This document shows, one piece after another, positions 34,404 to 43,744 of a DNA stretch of 64,000 nt (within the stretch, counting starts at the first letter, position 1; every line of letters starts with the position of its first letter). The notes below the pieces were generated by a model. The model was not told the origin of the DNA. It worked only from the letters and a program-made list of their open reading frames with translations, and did not search any database. Position numbers and translations under genes: made by a program. The DNA is from Mycobacterium gastri (lineage in GTDB: Bacteria > Actinomycetota > Actinomycetes > Mycobacteriales > Mycobacteriaceae), in the NCBI RefSeq assembly GCF_002102175.1, contig NZ_LQOX01000118.1, forward strand, positions 1-64,000, read 5' to 3'.

Positions 34404-35651
34404 ATGGAAGAGTCGGCACTGGCGCGTCGGCTCGGCACCACCGATGCGGTGGTGATCGGGCTGGGATCGATGATCGGCGCCGGGGTGTTCGCCGCGTTTG
34501 GCCCGGCCGCCCGGGCTGCCGGCGTGGGGCTGCTGATCGGGCTGGGGCTCGCCGCGGCGGTGGCCTACTGCAACGCGATCGCCTCGGCCCGGCTGGCCGC
34601 GCGGTATCCGGTTTCCGGCGGCACCTACATCTACGGGCGCGAACGCCTGGGACCGTGGTGGGGCTTCCTGGCCGGCTGGGGATTCGTGATCGGCAAGACC
34701 GCCTCGTGTGCGGCGATGGCGTTGACCGTCGCCTCCTACACCGTCACCGGGCCGGGGTGGGCGCAGCGAGCCGTAGCGGTCGCCGCCGTGGCGGTGCTGG
34801 CCGCGCTGAACTATCACGACATCACCAAGACGGCGATGCTGGCCCGAATATTGGTGGCGTGCACCTTTATTGCGCTCGCCGTGGTGGTGATCGGCATTGC
34901 CGCGGCCCGGCCCGGGTCCGCCCATCTGACCGACGCCTGGTCCGTCGTCACCCCCTACGGGGTGCTGCAGGCGGCGGGACTGCTGTTCTTCGCGTTCGCC
35001 GGTTATGCGCGCATCGCCACGATGGGGGAAGAGGTCCGTGACCCGGCCCATGCCATCCCCAAGGCGATCACCCTGGCGCTGACGATCACGGTGGCGACCT
35101 ATCTGGTGGTCGGGGTGGCGGTGCTGTCGGCCGCCGGCCCGGCCCGGCTGGCCAGAGCCGCGGCGCCGCTGGCCGAGGCGCTGCGCGCCGCCGGTGCCAC
35201 GTCGTTGGTGCCGGTGGTGGCCGTCGGCGGCGCGCTGGCCTCCCTCGGTGCGCTGCTGGCGCTGATCGCCGGGGTGGGGCGCACCACGCTGGCGATGGCC
35301 CGTCATCGGGATCTGCCCGGCTGGCTGGCCGCGGTCCATCCGCGTTATCAGGTGCCGCATCACGCCGAGATCGCGCTGGCCGTCGCGGTCTGCGTATTGG
35401 TGGCCACCGTGGATCTGCGCGGCGCGATCGGTTTCTCGTCCTTCGGCGTGTTGATCTACTACGCGATCGCCAACGCCGCCGCCTATACCCTGGCGGGCCG
35501 CGGCCGGCTGCGGGCGCTGAGCGTCTGCGGGCTGATCGGCTGTCTGGTCCTGGTGGTCACCCTGCCCTGGGAATCGGTCGCCGCGGGACTGGGCATGTTT
35601 GCCGTCGGGGTCGCCGGACGCTGGGTGGTACTGCGCCGCCTAACCCGCTGA
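34404..35651 (+). CDS. APC-family amino acid permease
   Basis: 415 residues, about 12 membrane helices. The first helix carries GLGSMIGAGVFAAFGPAARAAG, the unwound GSMIGAG substrate-binding motif of APC transporters (quoted in part: GSMIGAGVF). The segment LLFFAFAGYARIATMGEEV in helix six is also typical. It should exchange or import an amino acid or amine. It starts 8 bp after the Rv0541c-like gene, so it is probably in the menE transcript. I recall no such gene between Rv0541c and Rv0540 in M. tuberculosis. Confidence 0.88.
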   Translation: MEESALARRLGTTDAVVIGLGSMIGAGVFAAFGPAARAAGVGLLIGLGLAAAVAYCNAIASARLAARYPVSGGTYIYGRERLGPWWGFLAGWGFVIGKTASCAAMALTVASYTVTGPGWAQRAVAVAAVAVLAALNYHDITKTAMLARILVACTFIALAVVVIGIAAARPGSAHLTDAWSVVTPYGVLQAAGLLFFAFAGYARIATMGEEVRDPAHAIPKAITLALTITVATYLVVGVAVLSAAGPARLARAAAPLAEALRAAGATSLVPVVAVGGALASLGALLALIAGVGRTTLAMARHRDLPGWLAAVHPRYQVPHHAEIALAVAVCVLVATVDLRGAIGFSSFGVLIYYAIANAAAYTLAGRGRLRALSVCGLIGCLVLVVTLPWESVAAGLGMFAVGVAGRWVVLRRLTR

Positions 35652-35732
35652 CAGTGGGCTAGCCGGCAATGCCGGGTAGTTAAGGCCCGAGCGCGCCACC
35701 CTGGTAGTGCCGCCTGCCTCCCGGGGACAGCC

Positions 35733-36395
35733 TCACAGGCCGGCCGCGCGGGTGACCCGGGCGAAGCGGCTGTCCGGTGCGCACGCGTCGCGGACCGCCG
35801 CGAGGTCGTCGATGACGTCGAGATCGGCCAGCGCCGGCACGGTTGTCGCCTCAATACCGTTGTCGCGCAACGCCTTCAGGGTGAGTTCACCGGTATCAGG
35901 CTGCGACATCGGGACGCCGCGCAGGCACTCCGCCGCAGCAGGGCTGCGGACTCCGAGCACCCACCAACCGCCGTCGAGTGCCAATCCGAGCACCGCCGGC
36001 GTCTCGAGCAACCGTCGTGCGCACTCGCCCAGCAGTCCGGGGCTCACCTGCGGGGTGTCCATCCCGATTTGCAGCACGGGGTACCCGTCCGCGGCATCGG
36101 CGTGTGCGTTTGCCAGCCGGTCGGCAAAGCCGTCGCCACGCTGCGCGATGACCGTGAAGGCCTCTAGCCGCTGCCGGATGTCGATAGCCGCCGCGGCGTT
36201 ATCAAGGTTGCCGGTGAGCGCCACCACCCGCGCGGCCACCTGCGCCGCGGCCACCGCATCCAGCGTGTCCAGCAACGCGGCGGCGGCAATCTCCGCCGCA
36301 ATCCGGTCACCAACCGTCGCGGCCAGCCGCGTCTTGGCGAATCCGGGCTCCGGGGCCTTGGCGACCACCAGCACCGTGACCGGCAGCACGCTCAC
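35733..36395 (-). CDS. DUF2064 nucleotidyl/glycosyl-transferase-like protein (Rv0540-like)
   Basis: 220 residues. The N-terminus VTVLVVAKAPEPGFAKTRLA contains the KTRLA signature of the TIGR04282/DUF2064 family, related to GT-A and CofC-like nucleotidyltransferases; LQIGMDTPQVSP supplies the metal-binding aspartate. Function is unknown. The GTG start at 36395 overlaps the stop of the preceding GT2 gene (GTGA), matching the Rv0539-Rv0540 pair and suggesting a joint role in activated-sugar metabolism. Confidence 0.9.
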   Translation of the reverse strand: MSVLPVTVLVVAKAPEPGFAKTRLAATVGDRIAAEIAAAALLDTLDAVAAAQVAARVVALTGNLDNAAAAIDIRQRLEAFTVIAQRGDGFADRLANAHADAADGYPVLQIGMDTPQVSPGLLGECARRLLETPAVLGLALDGGWWVLGVRSPAAAECLRGVPMSQPDTGELTLKALRDNGIEATTVPALADLDVIDDLAAVRDACAPDSRFARVTRAAGL

Positions 36396-37048
36396 GAGAT
36401 CACCTTCCAGAAGTCCAGAATCGCGATGATGCTGCCGCGTAACGAACCACTGACCTTGGACTTGCCGCCGGTCCGGGGACCGTAGCTGACGTCGAGTTCG
36501 ACCACCCGCCAGCCGGCCGCCGCGGCTCGGACCAACAGTTCCAGCGGATACCCCGACCGTCGATCGGCCACGCCCAGTTCCAGCAGCGCCTCCCGCCTGG
36601 CCACCCGCATGGGCGCGATGTCGTGTACCGGCAAGCCGTGACGGGTGCGCAGCCGCCAGCTCATTACCACCGTGCCCAGCCGCGCCACCCATGGCCAGTG
36701 CAATCCGCGAACCGGACGGCGCCGACCGGTTACCAGGTCGGCGCCCCGCTCGAGTTCGGCCACCAGCCGGGGCAACTCACCGGCATCCATCGAGCCGTCG
36801 GCGTCGATCACCGCCACGATCGGGGTTGTCGCGGCTTCCACGCCCGCGTGCACCGCAGCGCCATAACCTGGCCGCGGCTCACCGACCACCCGTGCACCGT
36901 GGCGGGTCGCCACCGCCGCGGTGTTGTCGGTGCTGTTGTTGTCCACCACCAGCGCCCGATAACCGGCCGGGATGGCGGCCAGCACCGCCGGTAGCGACTC
37001 TTCCTCGTTGAGACAGGGCAGCACCACCGTCACCGCATCGCCGGGCAT
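36392..37048 (-). CDS. GT2 family glycosyltransferase, dolichyl-phosphate-sugar synthase-like (Rv0539-like)
   Basis: 218 residues. A GT-A core is seen with VVLPCLNEEESLPAVLAAIP, the donor site VDNNSTDNTA, the metal motif VIDADGSMD and a YPLELLVRAAAAGWRVVELDV segment. It has no C-terminal membrane domain, so it resembles short DPM1-type enzymes that transfer a sugar from a nucleotide to polyprenyl phosphate. The sugar is unknown. It is translationally coupled to the DUF2064 gene. Confidence 0.9.
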   Translation of the reverse strand: MPGDAVTVVLPCLNEEESLPAVLAAIPAGYRALVVDNNSTDNTAAVATRHGARVVGEPRPGYGAAVHAGVEAATTPIVAVIDADGSMDAGELPRLVAELERGADLVTGRRRPVRGLHWPWVARLGTVVMSWRLRTRHGLPVHDIAPMRVARREALLELGVADRRSGYPLELLVRAAAAGWRVVELDVSYGPRTGGKSKVSGSLRGSIIAILDFWKVIS

Positions 37049-37081
37049 GCCCTCCGACCTTAGGCGATGCCGCGCCCGGGA

Positions 37082-38971
37082 TCAGTGCCCGGAGCCGCCG
37101 CTACCGCTACCGCCGCTGCTGCCTCCGCTGCTGCCGCTGCTGCCGCTGCCACCGCTGCCGCCGCTGCCACCGCCGCCGCCGCCGCTGCCGCTGCCACCGC
37201 TGCCGCTGCCACCGCTGCCACCGCTGCCGCTGCCTCCGCCGCCGCCGCTACCGCTGCTACCCCCGCCGCTGCTACCCCCGCCGCTGCCGCTGCCTCCGCT
37301 GCCACCGCTGCCGCTGCTACCGCCACCCCCGAGTGGCGGCTGCGGAGCCGGGGCCACCGTCTGCGGAGCCGGGGCCACCGTCTGCGGCGCCTGCGGGGCC
37401 ACAGTCTGCTGCTGGGTTGGTACCTGTTGGGTTGGTACTTGCGTCGGCTGGGGAGCGACGGTGGTCGGAGCGACCGTGGTCGGAGGAACGGTCGTCGGAG
37501 CCACCGTCGTGGTCACTGGGGCCATCGTCGTGGGCGGCGTGGTCACCGGCGTCGTCGGTGGCGTGGTCACCGGCGTGGTGGGTGGGGTCGTCGGCGGCGT
37601 GGTGGGCGGGGTCGTCGGCGGCGTTGTGGGCGGCGTTGTGGGCGGCGTCGTGGGCGGCGTGGTGGGCGGCGTTGTGGGCAGGGTCGTCGGCGGCGTCGTC
37701 ACTCCGGGCGACCAACCCGGCCAGGGCGGAATGATGACCGGAACCGGGATCGGGATGGGTGCGGGCACGACACCGGGAGGCGCCGGGGCAGGTGCAACCG
37801 GCTCCACGCCTGTCGCGGGCGGCGTCTGCTGCCGAGGAACCACACCCTGGACGGCCGGGACGGTACCGCCCTGGAAGCCTGCGGTGGGGTTGTCGGCAGG
37901 TGGCGGTGGGACCGGTGCCTGTTGTTCCGTCGGCAACAGCGGCATGAACTTGCCCGGCTGCGCGTTCTGGTAACCCTGGACCGGCTGCGACGCCGCGGTC
38001 GGCCGGACGGCGACCGCCACCGCCACCGCCAGCGAGGCGAATCCGATGATCATGAATGCCACCACGGCATTGCTGATCAGCAACGACCGGGAGTTGAGCC
38101 GCGGACGGCCCGCGGCGGCCACATCGTCGTCGCCATAGTCGCCGTACGCGCCATAGTCGCCGTACTCGCCATAGTCGTCCGCATAGTCGTCCGCATAGTC
38201 GTCAAAGCCGCCCGCCTCCGAGTACGCCAGCTGGGCGTCTGCTGCCTCACCCGCCGGCACCGCCGCGGCCGGCGGCAGAAAAGTCGTCGCGTCCGCGGCC
38301 ACGGCCGGCTGAGCCATCGTCGAACCCGACGCGCCCGCTGCCGCCCCGGCAACCAACGCCGCGCCGCGGGCCAGGGCGAACGTCGGATCGTCGGCAACCT
38401 GCACCCGCATCGTCGAGGCGGCCCGGATCTGGTCGGCCAGCACCGAGGTCTGCTCGGTAGAACCACCCACCAGCAAAACCTCACCGGGAGCACCTGACTG
38501 CTCGTCAAGCCGGGCCATCAGCGTGTCGAATGTAGCCGTGGCATCACCCTCCACCGGCGCGGCAGCCAGCAGGGTCGGCGGCGCGTCGCCGGCACCCGCG
38601 ACCGACAAGCTCGCCGTCTGGTCGCCGACCAGCAACACAGCCGAGTCCGAGCCCTGCGCGCCCAACAGCGCCGTGGCAGCCTCGGACTCCGATAACACCT
38701 CCACGTCGTGGACACCGGAATCGACCAAGGCCTGCCGCAGTTCGTCGGCCTTGCCGTGATCCGGCCAGCACAGCCGGGTGGCGACCAGCCGGTGGCCCTC
38801 GTCGGCCAGCAACCGGTCCGTGCCGGCCACCGTCTCGGTCAACACCGAGATCGGCTCTTCGGCCACATCGACCGAGGATTGGTCGATCACGGCGGCGCCC
38901 CCGGAGCCCGCCCCGACAAGCGCCAACCGCGCGACCGGACCCGCGACCGCGACCCCCAACACGACGTCCAT
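37082..38971 (-). CDS. Thr/Pro- and Gly/Ser-rich membrane protein with Hsp70-like N-terminus (Rv0538-like)
   Basis: 629 residues. The N-terminal ~215 residues carry fragments of an actin/Hsp70 ATPase fold: VVLGVAVAGPVARLALVG, LLVGGSTEQTSVLADQI (about 166-182) and DDPTFALARGAALVAG (about 194-209). An Asp/Tyr/Gly-rich linker (255-283), one membrane helix (298-322), a Pro-rich stretch, a long run of TTPPTTP-type repeats and a C-terminal Gly/Ser tail follow. It is longer than the M. tuberculosis protein as I recall it (548 aa), presumably from repeat expansion. The repeat region faces the outside and may be O-mannosylated. Function is unknown. Confidence 0.88.
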   Translation of the reverse strand: MDVVLGVAVAGPVARLALVGAGSGGAAVIDQSSVDVAEEPISVLTETVAGTDRLLADEGHRLVATRLCWPDHGKADELRQALVDSGVHDVEVLSESEAATALLGAQGSDSAVLLVGDQTASLSVAGAGDAPPTLLAAAPVEGDATATFDTLMARLDEQSGAPGEVLLVGGSTEQTSVLADQIRAASTMRVQVADDPTFALARGAALVAGAAAGASGSTMAQPAVAADATTFLPPAAAVPAGEAADAQLAYSEAGGFDDYADDYADDYGEYGDYGAYGDYGDDDVAAAGRPRLNSRSLLISNAVVAFMIIGFASLAVAVAVAVRPTAASQPVQGYQNAQPGKFMPLLPTEQQAPVPPPPADNPTAGFQGGTVPAVQGVVPRQQTPPATGVEPVAPAPAPPGVVPAPIPIPVPVIIPPWPGWSPGVTTPPTTLPTTPPTTPPTTPPTTPPTTPPTTPPTTPPTTPPTTPVTTPPTTPVTTPPTTMAPVTTTVAPTTVPPTTVAPTTVAPQPTQVPTQQVPTQQQTVAPQAPQTVAPAPQTVAPAPQPPLGGGGSSGSGGSGGSGSGGGSSGGGSSGSGGGGGSGSGGSGGSGSGGSGSGGGGGGSGGSGGSGSSGSSGGSSGGSGSGGSGH

Positions 38972-39245
38972 TTACGGTCTCCTTCGGCTGGCGACCCCAC
39001 GGCCAGCAATGTCCGGCATCATTAGACTGCGATACGGTCGGCAGTATTCATCTTTTCAGGCGACAAACGCAGCGTAACTGGATTCCCGAAGGGCTGGGTC
39101 ACACCCGAAACCCCGCCACCTGCCGCGTCGTCCGAATGGAGGATATGTTCGCAATCCAACAACGCCGAGTGCCCGGCAGGGGGTCCCCTCGCCGCCGCGC
39201 CGACCCCGAGGTAGCCGCAACCGATCTCGATCCCAGGGAGGCATC

Positions 39246-40874
39246 GTGAGCCTGAGCAGCGACGACACGCCTACCGGCCCGATCATGGGTGCGCGGCCGC
39301 CGGCCCCGCCCGGACAGGCCCGGGACTCGATACGAAGGTGGAACATCACCCGGGACCTGGGCGCCGGTGTGCTGGTGGTCAGTGCGCTGTTCTTCCCATG
39401 GAATCTGTATTTCGGCTTCCGAATTCCGGGCAGCAGCAGAATTTTGTTCGCGGTCCTGCTGCTGGTGACGCTGCTGTCGTTGACGGCGGCCGTCGTGCCG
39501 TATCTGGGTAAACCCGATCCCGGCCGGGCAGGCCGGTTGCGTCTGGGCCTCAACATCCCGTATCTGCTGCTGGTGTTGGCGTTCGTCGTCTACGACGCGT
39601 TCCAAACAATCCGGTTCGGTGGCACCGTCAACGTGCCCGGCGGTGTCGGGCCAGGCGCCTGGCTGGGAACCGCCGGCGCGGTGCTCAGCGCGCAACCGTC
39701 GATCACCGGCGCGGTCGCCGACGACGACAAGCACCGCAACTGGTTGCTGGCCGCCCGAATCGTCGGCTATGCGTCGATGTTCGGCGCCGCCCTCAGCGCC
39801 GGTTTCAACCTTGTCTGGCGGGTGCGGTATGCGTTGCATCCCGCGGGCGCCGCCTCCGGTTTCGGCAAGCAGAACATCGTGGTGATCGACACGGCGGTGG
39901 TCTACGGCATTGTCGCGCTCGTCGCGGTACTGGTTGCATCCCGGTGGATGCTGAAGGGCACCGAAGACTACCGGCTGTCCACGATTGCGCTGGGAGCCTC
40001 GGCGCTGGTCGCCGGAGTCATCGTGTGGATCTTGCCGGCCGGCCGCGAAATCGACGCATTCCACGGCATCGCGCAGAACACCTCGACGGCCGGAGTCGGA
40101 TACGAGGGGTTTCTGGCGTGGGCGGCCGGCGCCGCCATCTTCGCGCCGCTGACCTTGGTGCGATCCCCGGGCGGCCAGCCGATAGCCAAGGCCGTCTGGC
40201 GCGCGGCGGCCCGAAACGGCTTGCTGCTGATCGCCGCGTGGTGCCTGGGTTCGGTGGTGATGAGGCTCACCGACCTCACCACGGCGGTGATGCTGAATTA
40301 CCCTTATTCACGCTATGACACCATGACGCTGGCGGGCTTCGATCTGGTCACCGCGGTGCTTGCGATCTGGCTTCGACTCAACCTGACAACCGATGCGCTG
40401 CCCGGCCGGCTGATCTCGTCGCTGTCCGGATTTCTGTTCGCGCTCAGCGTTTCTCGCGTCATCCTCGGCATCGTCCTGGCCCCACGATTTGCGACACCCC
40501 CCGGCGCCCCGGCAAACCCGGTCTATGGCAACAACCTGGCCCAGCAGATCAGCAGTGTCTTCGACGTGACGCTGTGCGGCCTGGCCCTGGGCATTCTCGC
40601 CGCCGTCCTGATCGCGCGGCGGCAGCGCCCGCCGCGGCGAATGCGGCCACATCCGCGACGCCCCCGGTCCGCTCGGCGCCGCACCCCACCGGGTGGGCGG
40701 CCCGCGCTGCCGTCGGAGGCGGAGACGGCCCAGTTCCGGACACCGGAGGCGGGCCATGACGCACCCACCACCGTGCTGTCCGGGCCGGGGCCGTCCCCCC
40801 GGATCTTCCGGTCAGCCGAGACGACCGGGCCGGTGCGCCCGAAGATCTACCGTCCGCCAGGCGACTCGCGGTAA
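39246..40874 (+). CDS. Polytopic membrane protein (Rv0537c-like)
   Basis: 542 residues. A short cytoplasmic N-terminus is followed by about ten membrane helices (starting near residue 38) and an Arg/Pro-rich cytoplasmic tail of ~85 residues. Soluble loops contain GGTVNVPGGVGPGAWLG and DDDKHRNWLL. No catalytic motif is recognisable. GGGAGG lies seven nucleotides upstream of the GTG start. It is divergent from the Rv0538-like gene across a 274-bp region with no other gene. The stop is three bases from the convergent epimerase stop. Confidence 0.85.
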   Translation: MSLSSDDTPTGPIMGARPPAPPGQARDSIRRWNITRDLGAGVLVVSALFFPWNLYFGFRIPGSSRILFAVLLLVTLLSLTAAVVPYLGKPDPGRAGRLRLGLNIPYLLLVLAFVVYDAFQTIRFGGTVNVPGGVGPGAWLGTAGAVLSAQPSITGAVADDDKHRNWLLAARIVGYASMFGAALSAGFNLVWRVRYALHPAGAASGFGKQNIVVIDTAVVYGIVALVAVLVASRWMLKGTEDYRLSTIALGASALVAGVIVWILPAGREIDAFHGIAQNTSTAGVGYEGFLAWAAGAAIFAPLTLVRSPGGQPIAKAVWRAAARNGLLLIAAWCLGSVVMRLTDLTTAVMLNYPYSRYDTMTLAGFDLVTAVLAIWLRLNLTTDALPGRLISSLSGFLFALSVSRVILGIVLAPRFATPPGAPANPVYGNNLAQQISSVFDVTLCGLALGILAAVLIARRQRPPRRMRPHPRRPRSARRRTPPGGRPALPSEAETAQFRTPEAGHDAPTTVLSGPGPSPRIFRSAETTGPVRPKIYRPPGDSR

Positions 40875-40877
40875 CGG

Positions 40878-41918
40878 TCAGCGAAGGGGCGCGAACGCGA
40901 ACTCACGCAGCCCGTCGCCCGGTGCGACGGCCGCACGGAAGCCCAAAACCTCGGCGGCCCGGGTGGGGTCGGCGACGATGTGGCGCACATCGCCGCTGCG
41001 GTACTGCCCGGTGATCACCGGAGACATCGAATCGCCCCGGGCCTCGCACAGCGCGGTGGCCACCTCCAGGATCGAGATCGGCCGCCCCGAACAGACGTTG
41101 ACGGCGGTGAAGCCGCCGCGGTCGGCCGCAGTCAGATCCGCGGCGGCCAGGTTGGCCGCGGCGACGTCGTCGACGTGGACGAAGTCACGCATCTGACCGC
41201 CGTCTTCGAAAACCCTTGGCGGATCTCCCTTTTCCAGCGACGAGCGGAATATCGCCGCCACCCCGGAATACGGGGTGTCGCGCGGCATGCCCGGACCGTA
41301 GACGTTGTGGTAGCGCAGCGCCACCACCGAGCCGCCCGTCGACTCCGACCACGCCAGCGCGTAGTGCTCCTGCGCCGCCTTGCTGGCCGCGTACAGGCTG
41401 CGCGGCCGCACCGCGGCGGCTTCGTCCACCAGGCACCACCTGACCGGCTCCCCGCATTCCGGGCAGCGGTGTTCGAAGACGCCGGCGTCCAGATCGGCCC
41501 GCCGCCGCGGCAGCGGGTCGACCAATCCGTGCCGGCCGCAGTGGTAGCAGCCCTGCCCGTAGACCACCATCGACGACGCCAGCACCAGGCGGCGCACCCC
41601 GGCGGCGAACATCTGGGCCAGCAGCACCGTGGTGGCCAGGTCGTTGTGGGCGCCGTATTCGGGCGCGTCGGCGGCGTCTACCCCGGCACCCACCATCGCC
41701 GCCTGGTGACACACCAGGTCCACCCCGGCCAACAGCGGGGCCAAGGCCTGCGCATCACGGACGTCGACCCGGTGACACCCCGGCGGTAACACCGGATCGG
41801 GCCCGTGCGCGGCCGGCAGCAAGGCGTCGACGCCAACCACCTCATGGCCGGCCGCGCTCAGCGCGACGGCCACCCGGGATCCGATGAAACCGGCCGCACC
41901 GGTCAGCAGCACCTTCAC
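40878..41918 (-). CDS. galE3: NAD-dependent sugar epimerase/dehydratase with a Cys4 insert (GalE3/Rv0536-like)
   Basis: 346 residues, an extended SDR. The cofactor motif is TGAAGFIG (6-13); the active site has Ser115/116, Tyr176 and Lys180 (YAASK). Between the serine and the tyrosine lies a ~40-residue insertion with Cys124-x2-Cys127 and Cys152-x2-Cys155, a likely structural zinc site. The length matches Rv0536. It should act on an NDP-sugar. The GTG start at 41918 overlaps the MTAP stop (GTGA). Confidence 0.92.
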   Translation of the reverse strand: MKVLLTGAAGFIGSRVAVALSAAGHEVVGVDALLPAAHGPDPVLPPGCHRVDVRDAQALAPLLAGVDLVCHQAAMVGAGVDAADAPEYGAHNDLATTVLLAQMFAAGVRRLVLASSMVVYGQGCYHCGRHGLVDPLPRRRADLDAGVFEHRCPECGEPVRWCLVDEAAAVRPRSLYAASKAAQEHYALAWSESTGGSVVALRYHNVYGPGMPRDTPYSGVAAIFRSSLEKGDPPRVFEDGGQMRDFVHVDDVAAANLAAADLTAADRGGFTAVNVCSGRPISILEVATALCEARGDSMSPVITGQYRSGDVRHIVADPTRAAEVLGFRAAVAPGDGLREFAFAPLR

Positions 41919-42691
41919 GGCAACTCGAACGGCAACGCGACACCGGCATGCACCAGGCACCGGGTACAGGTGCGCTCCGCGGCGACCCGGCCGATCGCCG
42001 CCCGCACCAGCGCCTTGAGCGTCTCGATGTTCTCTCCGAAGCTGGCGAACACGTCGGCCGCTGTCACGCCCTCCCCGACATCGACACCCGCGTCGACATC
42101 GGTCACCAAAGCGATTGCCGCATAGCATAATTCGAGCTCACGAGCGAGGATTGCCTCCGGATATCCGGTCATGTTGACCAGGTCGAACCCCGCGGCGGCA
42201 AACCACTGGCTTTCCGCTCGAGTGGAAAACCGCGGGCCCTGGATCACCACCAGCGTGCCGCCGTCGACCACATCGGGTAACCCGGTGACCGCGGCGCGCA
42301 GCGTCGGACAGTACGGATCGGCGAAGGTGGCATGCACCCCGCCGGAGTCGAAGTAGGTGTCGGCCCGGCCGCGGGTGCGATCGACCAACTGGTCGGGCAC
42401 CACCACCGCGCCGGGCCCGAGCCGGGAAGTCAGGCTGCCGACCGCACACGGGGCGAACACCCGGCGCACCCCGAGGGCACGCAGCGCCCACATGTTGGCC
42501 CGGTAGGGCACGGTGTGCGCCGAGTACTGGTGGTGCACGCCGTGCCGGGGCAGGAACGCGACATCGTGGCCTGCGACGGTACCGATGGTGATCGCGCCGC
42601 TGGGCCGACCGTAGGGGGTTTCCGGTTCGACGGTGCGCGCATCGGGACCGAAGAAGGTGTAGAAGCCGCTGCCGCCGATCACTCCGAGCAT
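41915..42691 (-). CDS. 5'-Methylthioadenosine phosphorylase
   Basis: 258 residues, purine nucleoside phosphorylase family. It begins [13 protein letters not shown] and has the phosphate-binding [25 protein letters not shown] region (quoted in part: [15 protein letters not shown]), [16 protein letters not shown] and [15 protein letters not shown] with the purine-site aspartate in TDVDAG. It releases adenine from methylthioadenosine for methionine and purine salvage. It corresponds to Rv0535 and is divergent from menA across 65 bp. Confidence 0.94.
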   Translation of the reverse strand: MLGVIGGSGFYTFFGPDARTVEPETPYGRPSGAITIGTVAGHDVAFLPRHGVHHQYSAHTVPYRANMWALRALGVRRVFAPCAVGSLTSRLGPGAVVVPDQLVDRTRGRADTYFDSGGVHATFADPYCPTLRAAVTGLPDVVDGGTLVVIQGPRFSTRAESQWFAAAGFDLVNMTGYPEAILARELELCYAAIALVTDVDAGVDVGEGVTAADVFASFGENIETLKALVRAAIGRVAAERTCTRCLVHAGVALPFELP

Positions 42692-42756
42692 CCGCTCATT
42701 GTCGTCTATGCCGTTGCGAGTTGATCGCGGGTGCGGGGCACCGGCAGGATGCCTTC

Positions 42757-43629
42757 GTGGCCAGTTTCACGCAGTGGATCGCCGGCGCTCGCCCGCGCAC
42801 CCTGCCGAACGCGGTGGCGCCCGTCGTCGCGGGCACCGGCGCCGCGGCCTGGCTGCACGCGGCCGTGTGGTGGAAAGCGCTGCTGGCGCTGGTCGTCGCG
42901 GTCGCGCTGACCGTCGGCGTCAACTACGCCAACGACTATTCCGACGGCATCCGCGGCACCGACGACCAGCGGGCCGGCCCGGTGCGGCTGGTCGGCTCAC
43001 GGTTGGCGGCGCCCCGTTCGGTGCTGACCGCGGCGATGGTGAGCCTGACGCTCGCCGCGCTGGCCGGGTTGGTGCTGGCGCTGGTGAGCCAGCCGTGGCT
43101 GATCGCGGTCGGCGCCGCCTGCATCGCCGGGGCGTGGCTGTACACCGGCGGGGCGAAACCCTACGGCTACTCCGGTTTCGGCGAGGTCGCGGTGTTCGTG
43201 TTCTTCGGCCTGATCGCGGTGCTCGGCACCCAGTACACCCAGGCCTTGCGGGTCGACTGGGTGGGGCTGGTGCTGGCTGTGGCGACGGGAGCGCTGTCGT
43301 CGTCGGTGCTGGTGGCCAACAACCTGCGCGACATCCCGACCGACACGGTGTCGAACAAGATGACCCTGGCGGTGCGGCTGGGCGATGCCCGCACCCGAGT
43401 CCTCTACCAGGGGCTGCTGGTCACGGCGGGGGCGCTGACGCTGCTGTTGACGATCGCGACGCCGTGGTGTGCCGGGGGCCTGGTGGCCACGCCGCTGGCC
43501 CTGCGTGCGGCCGCGCCGGTGCGATCCGGCCGCCGCGGGCCCGAGCTGATCCCGGTGCTGCGTGACACCGGGCTGGCGATGCTGGTGTGGGCGGTTGCGG
43601 TGGCCGTGGCGTTGGCGGTGGCCGCGTGA
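42757..43629 (+). CDS. menA: 1,4-Dihydroxy-2-naphthoate polyprenyltransferase MenA
   Basis: 290 residues, UbiA family with about eight membrane helices. The first Asp-rich motif is [15 protein letters not shown] and the second is NNLRDIPTD. It attaches the polyprenyl chain to DHNA to give demethylmenaquinone, the substrate of MenG. The GTG at 42757 gives the conserved [19 protein letters not shown]-terminus. It matches Rv0534c. Confidence 0.95.
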   Translation: MASFTQWIAGARPRTLPNAVAPVVAGTGAAAWLHAAVWWKALLALVVAVALTVGVNYANDYSDGIRGTDDQRAGPVRLVGSRLAAPRSVLTAAMVSLTLAALAGLVLALVSQPWLIAVGAACIAGAWLYTGGAKPYGYSGFGEVAVFVFFGLIAVLGTQYTQALRVDWVGLVLAVATGALSSSVLVANNLRDIPTDTVSNKMTLAVRLGDARTRVLYQGLLVTAGALTLLLTIATPWCAGGLVATPLALRAAAPVRSGRRGPELIPVLRDTGLAMLVWAVAVAVALAVAA

Positions 43630-43744
43630 GCGTGCGCGCCCGGCAAGCCGGGCATTCAGGCTGGGCATTCAGGACGGGCGCTATTGGCGCGGGGTGGCCC
43701 CGGGCGCACACTCGACATGTGGATAACAGCTACCGAGGACGGGT

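Noticed and set aside
36972..38497. Long plus-strand open frames rich in Pro, Leu, Val and Gly opposite the Rv0538-like gene
   Set aside because: They are antisense shadows of low-complexity TTPPTTP and Gly/Ser codons and have no domain or start signal; the minus-strand protein has recognisable domains.
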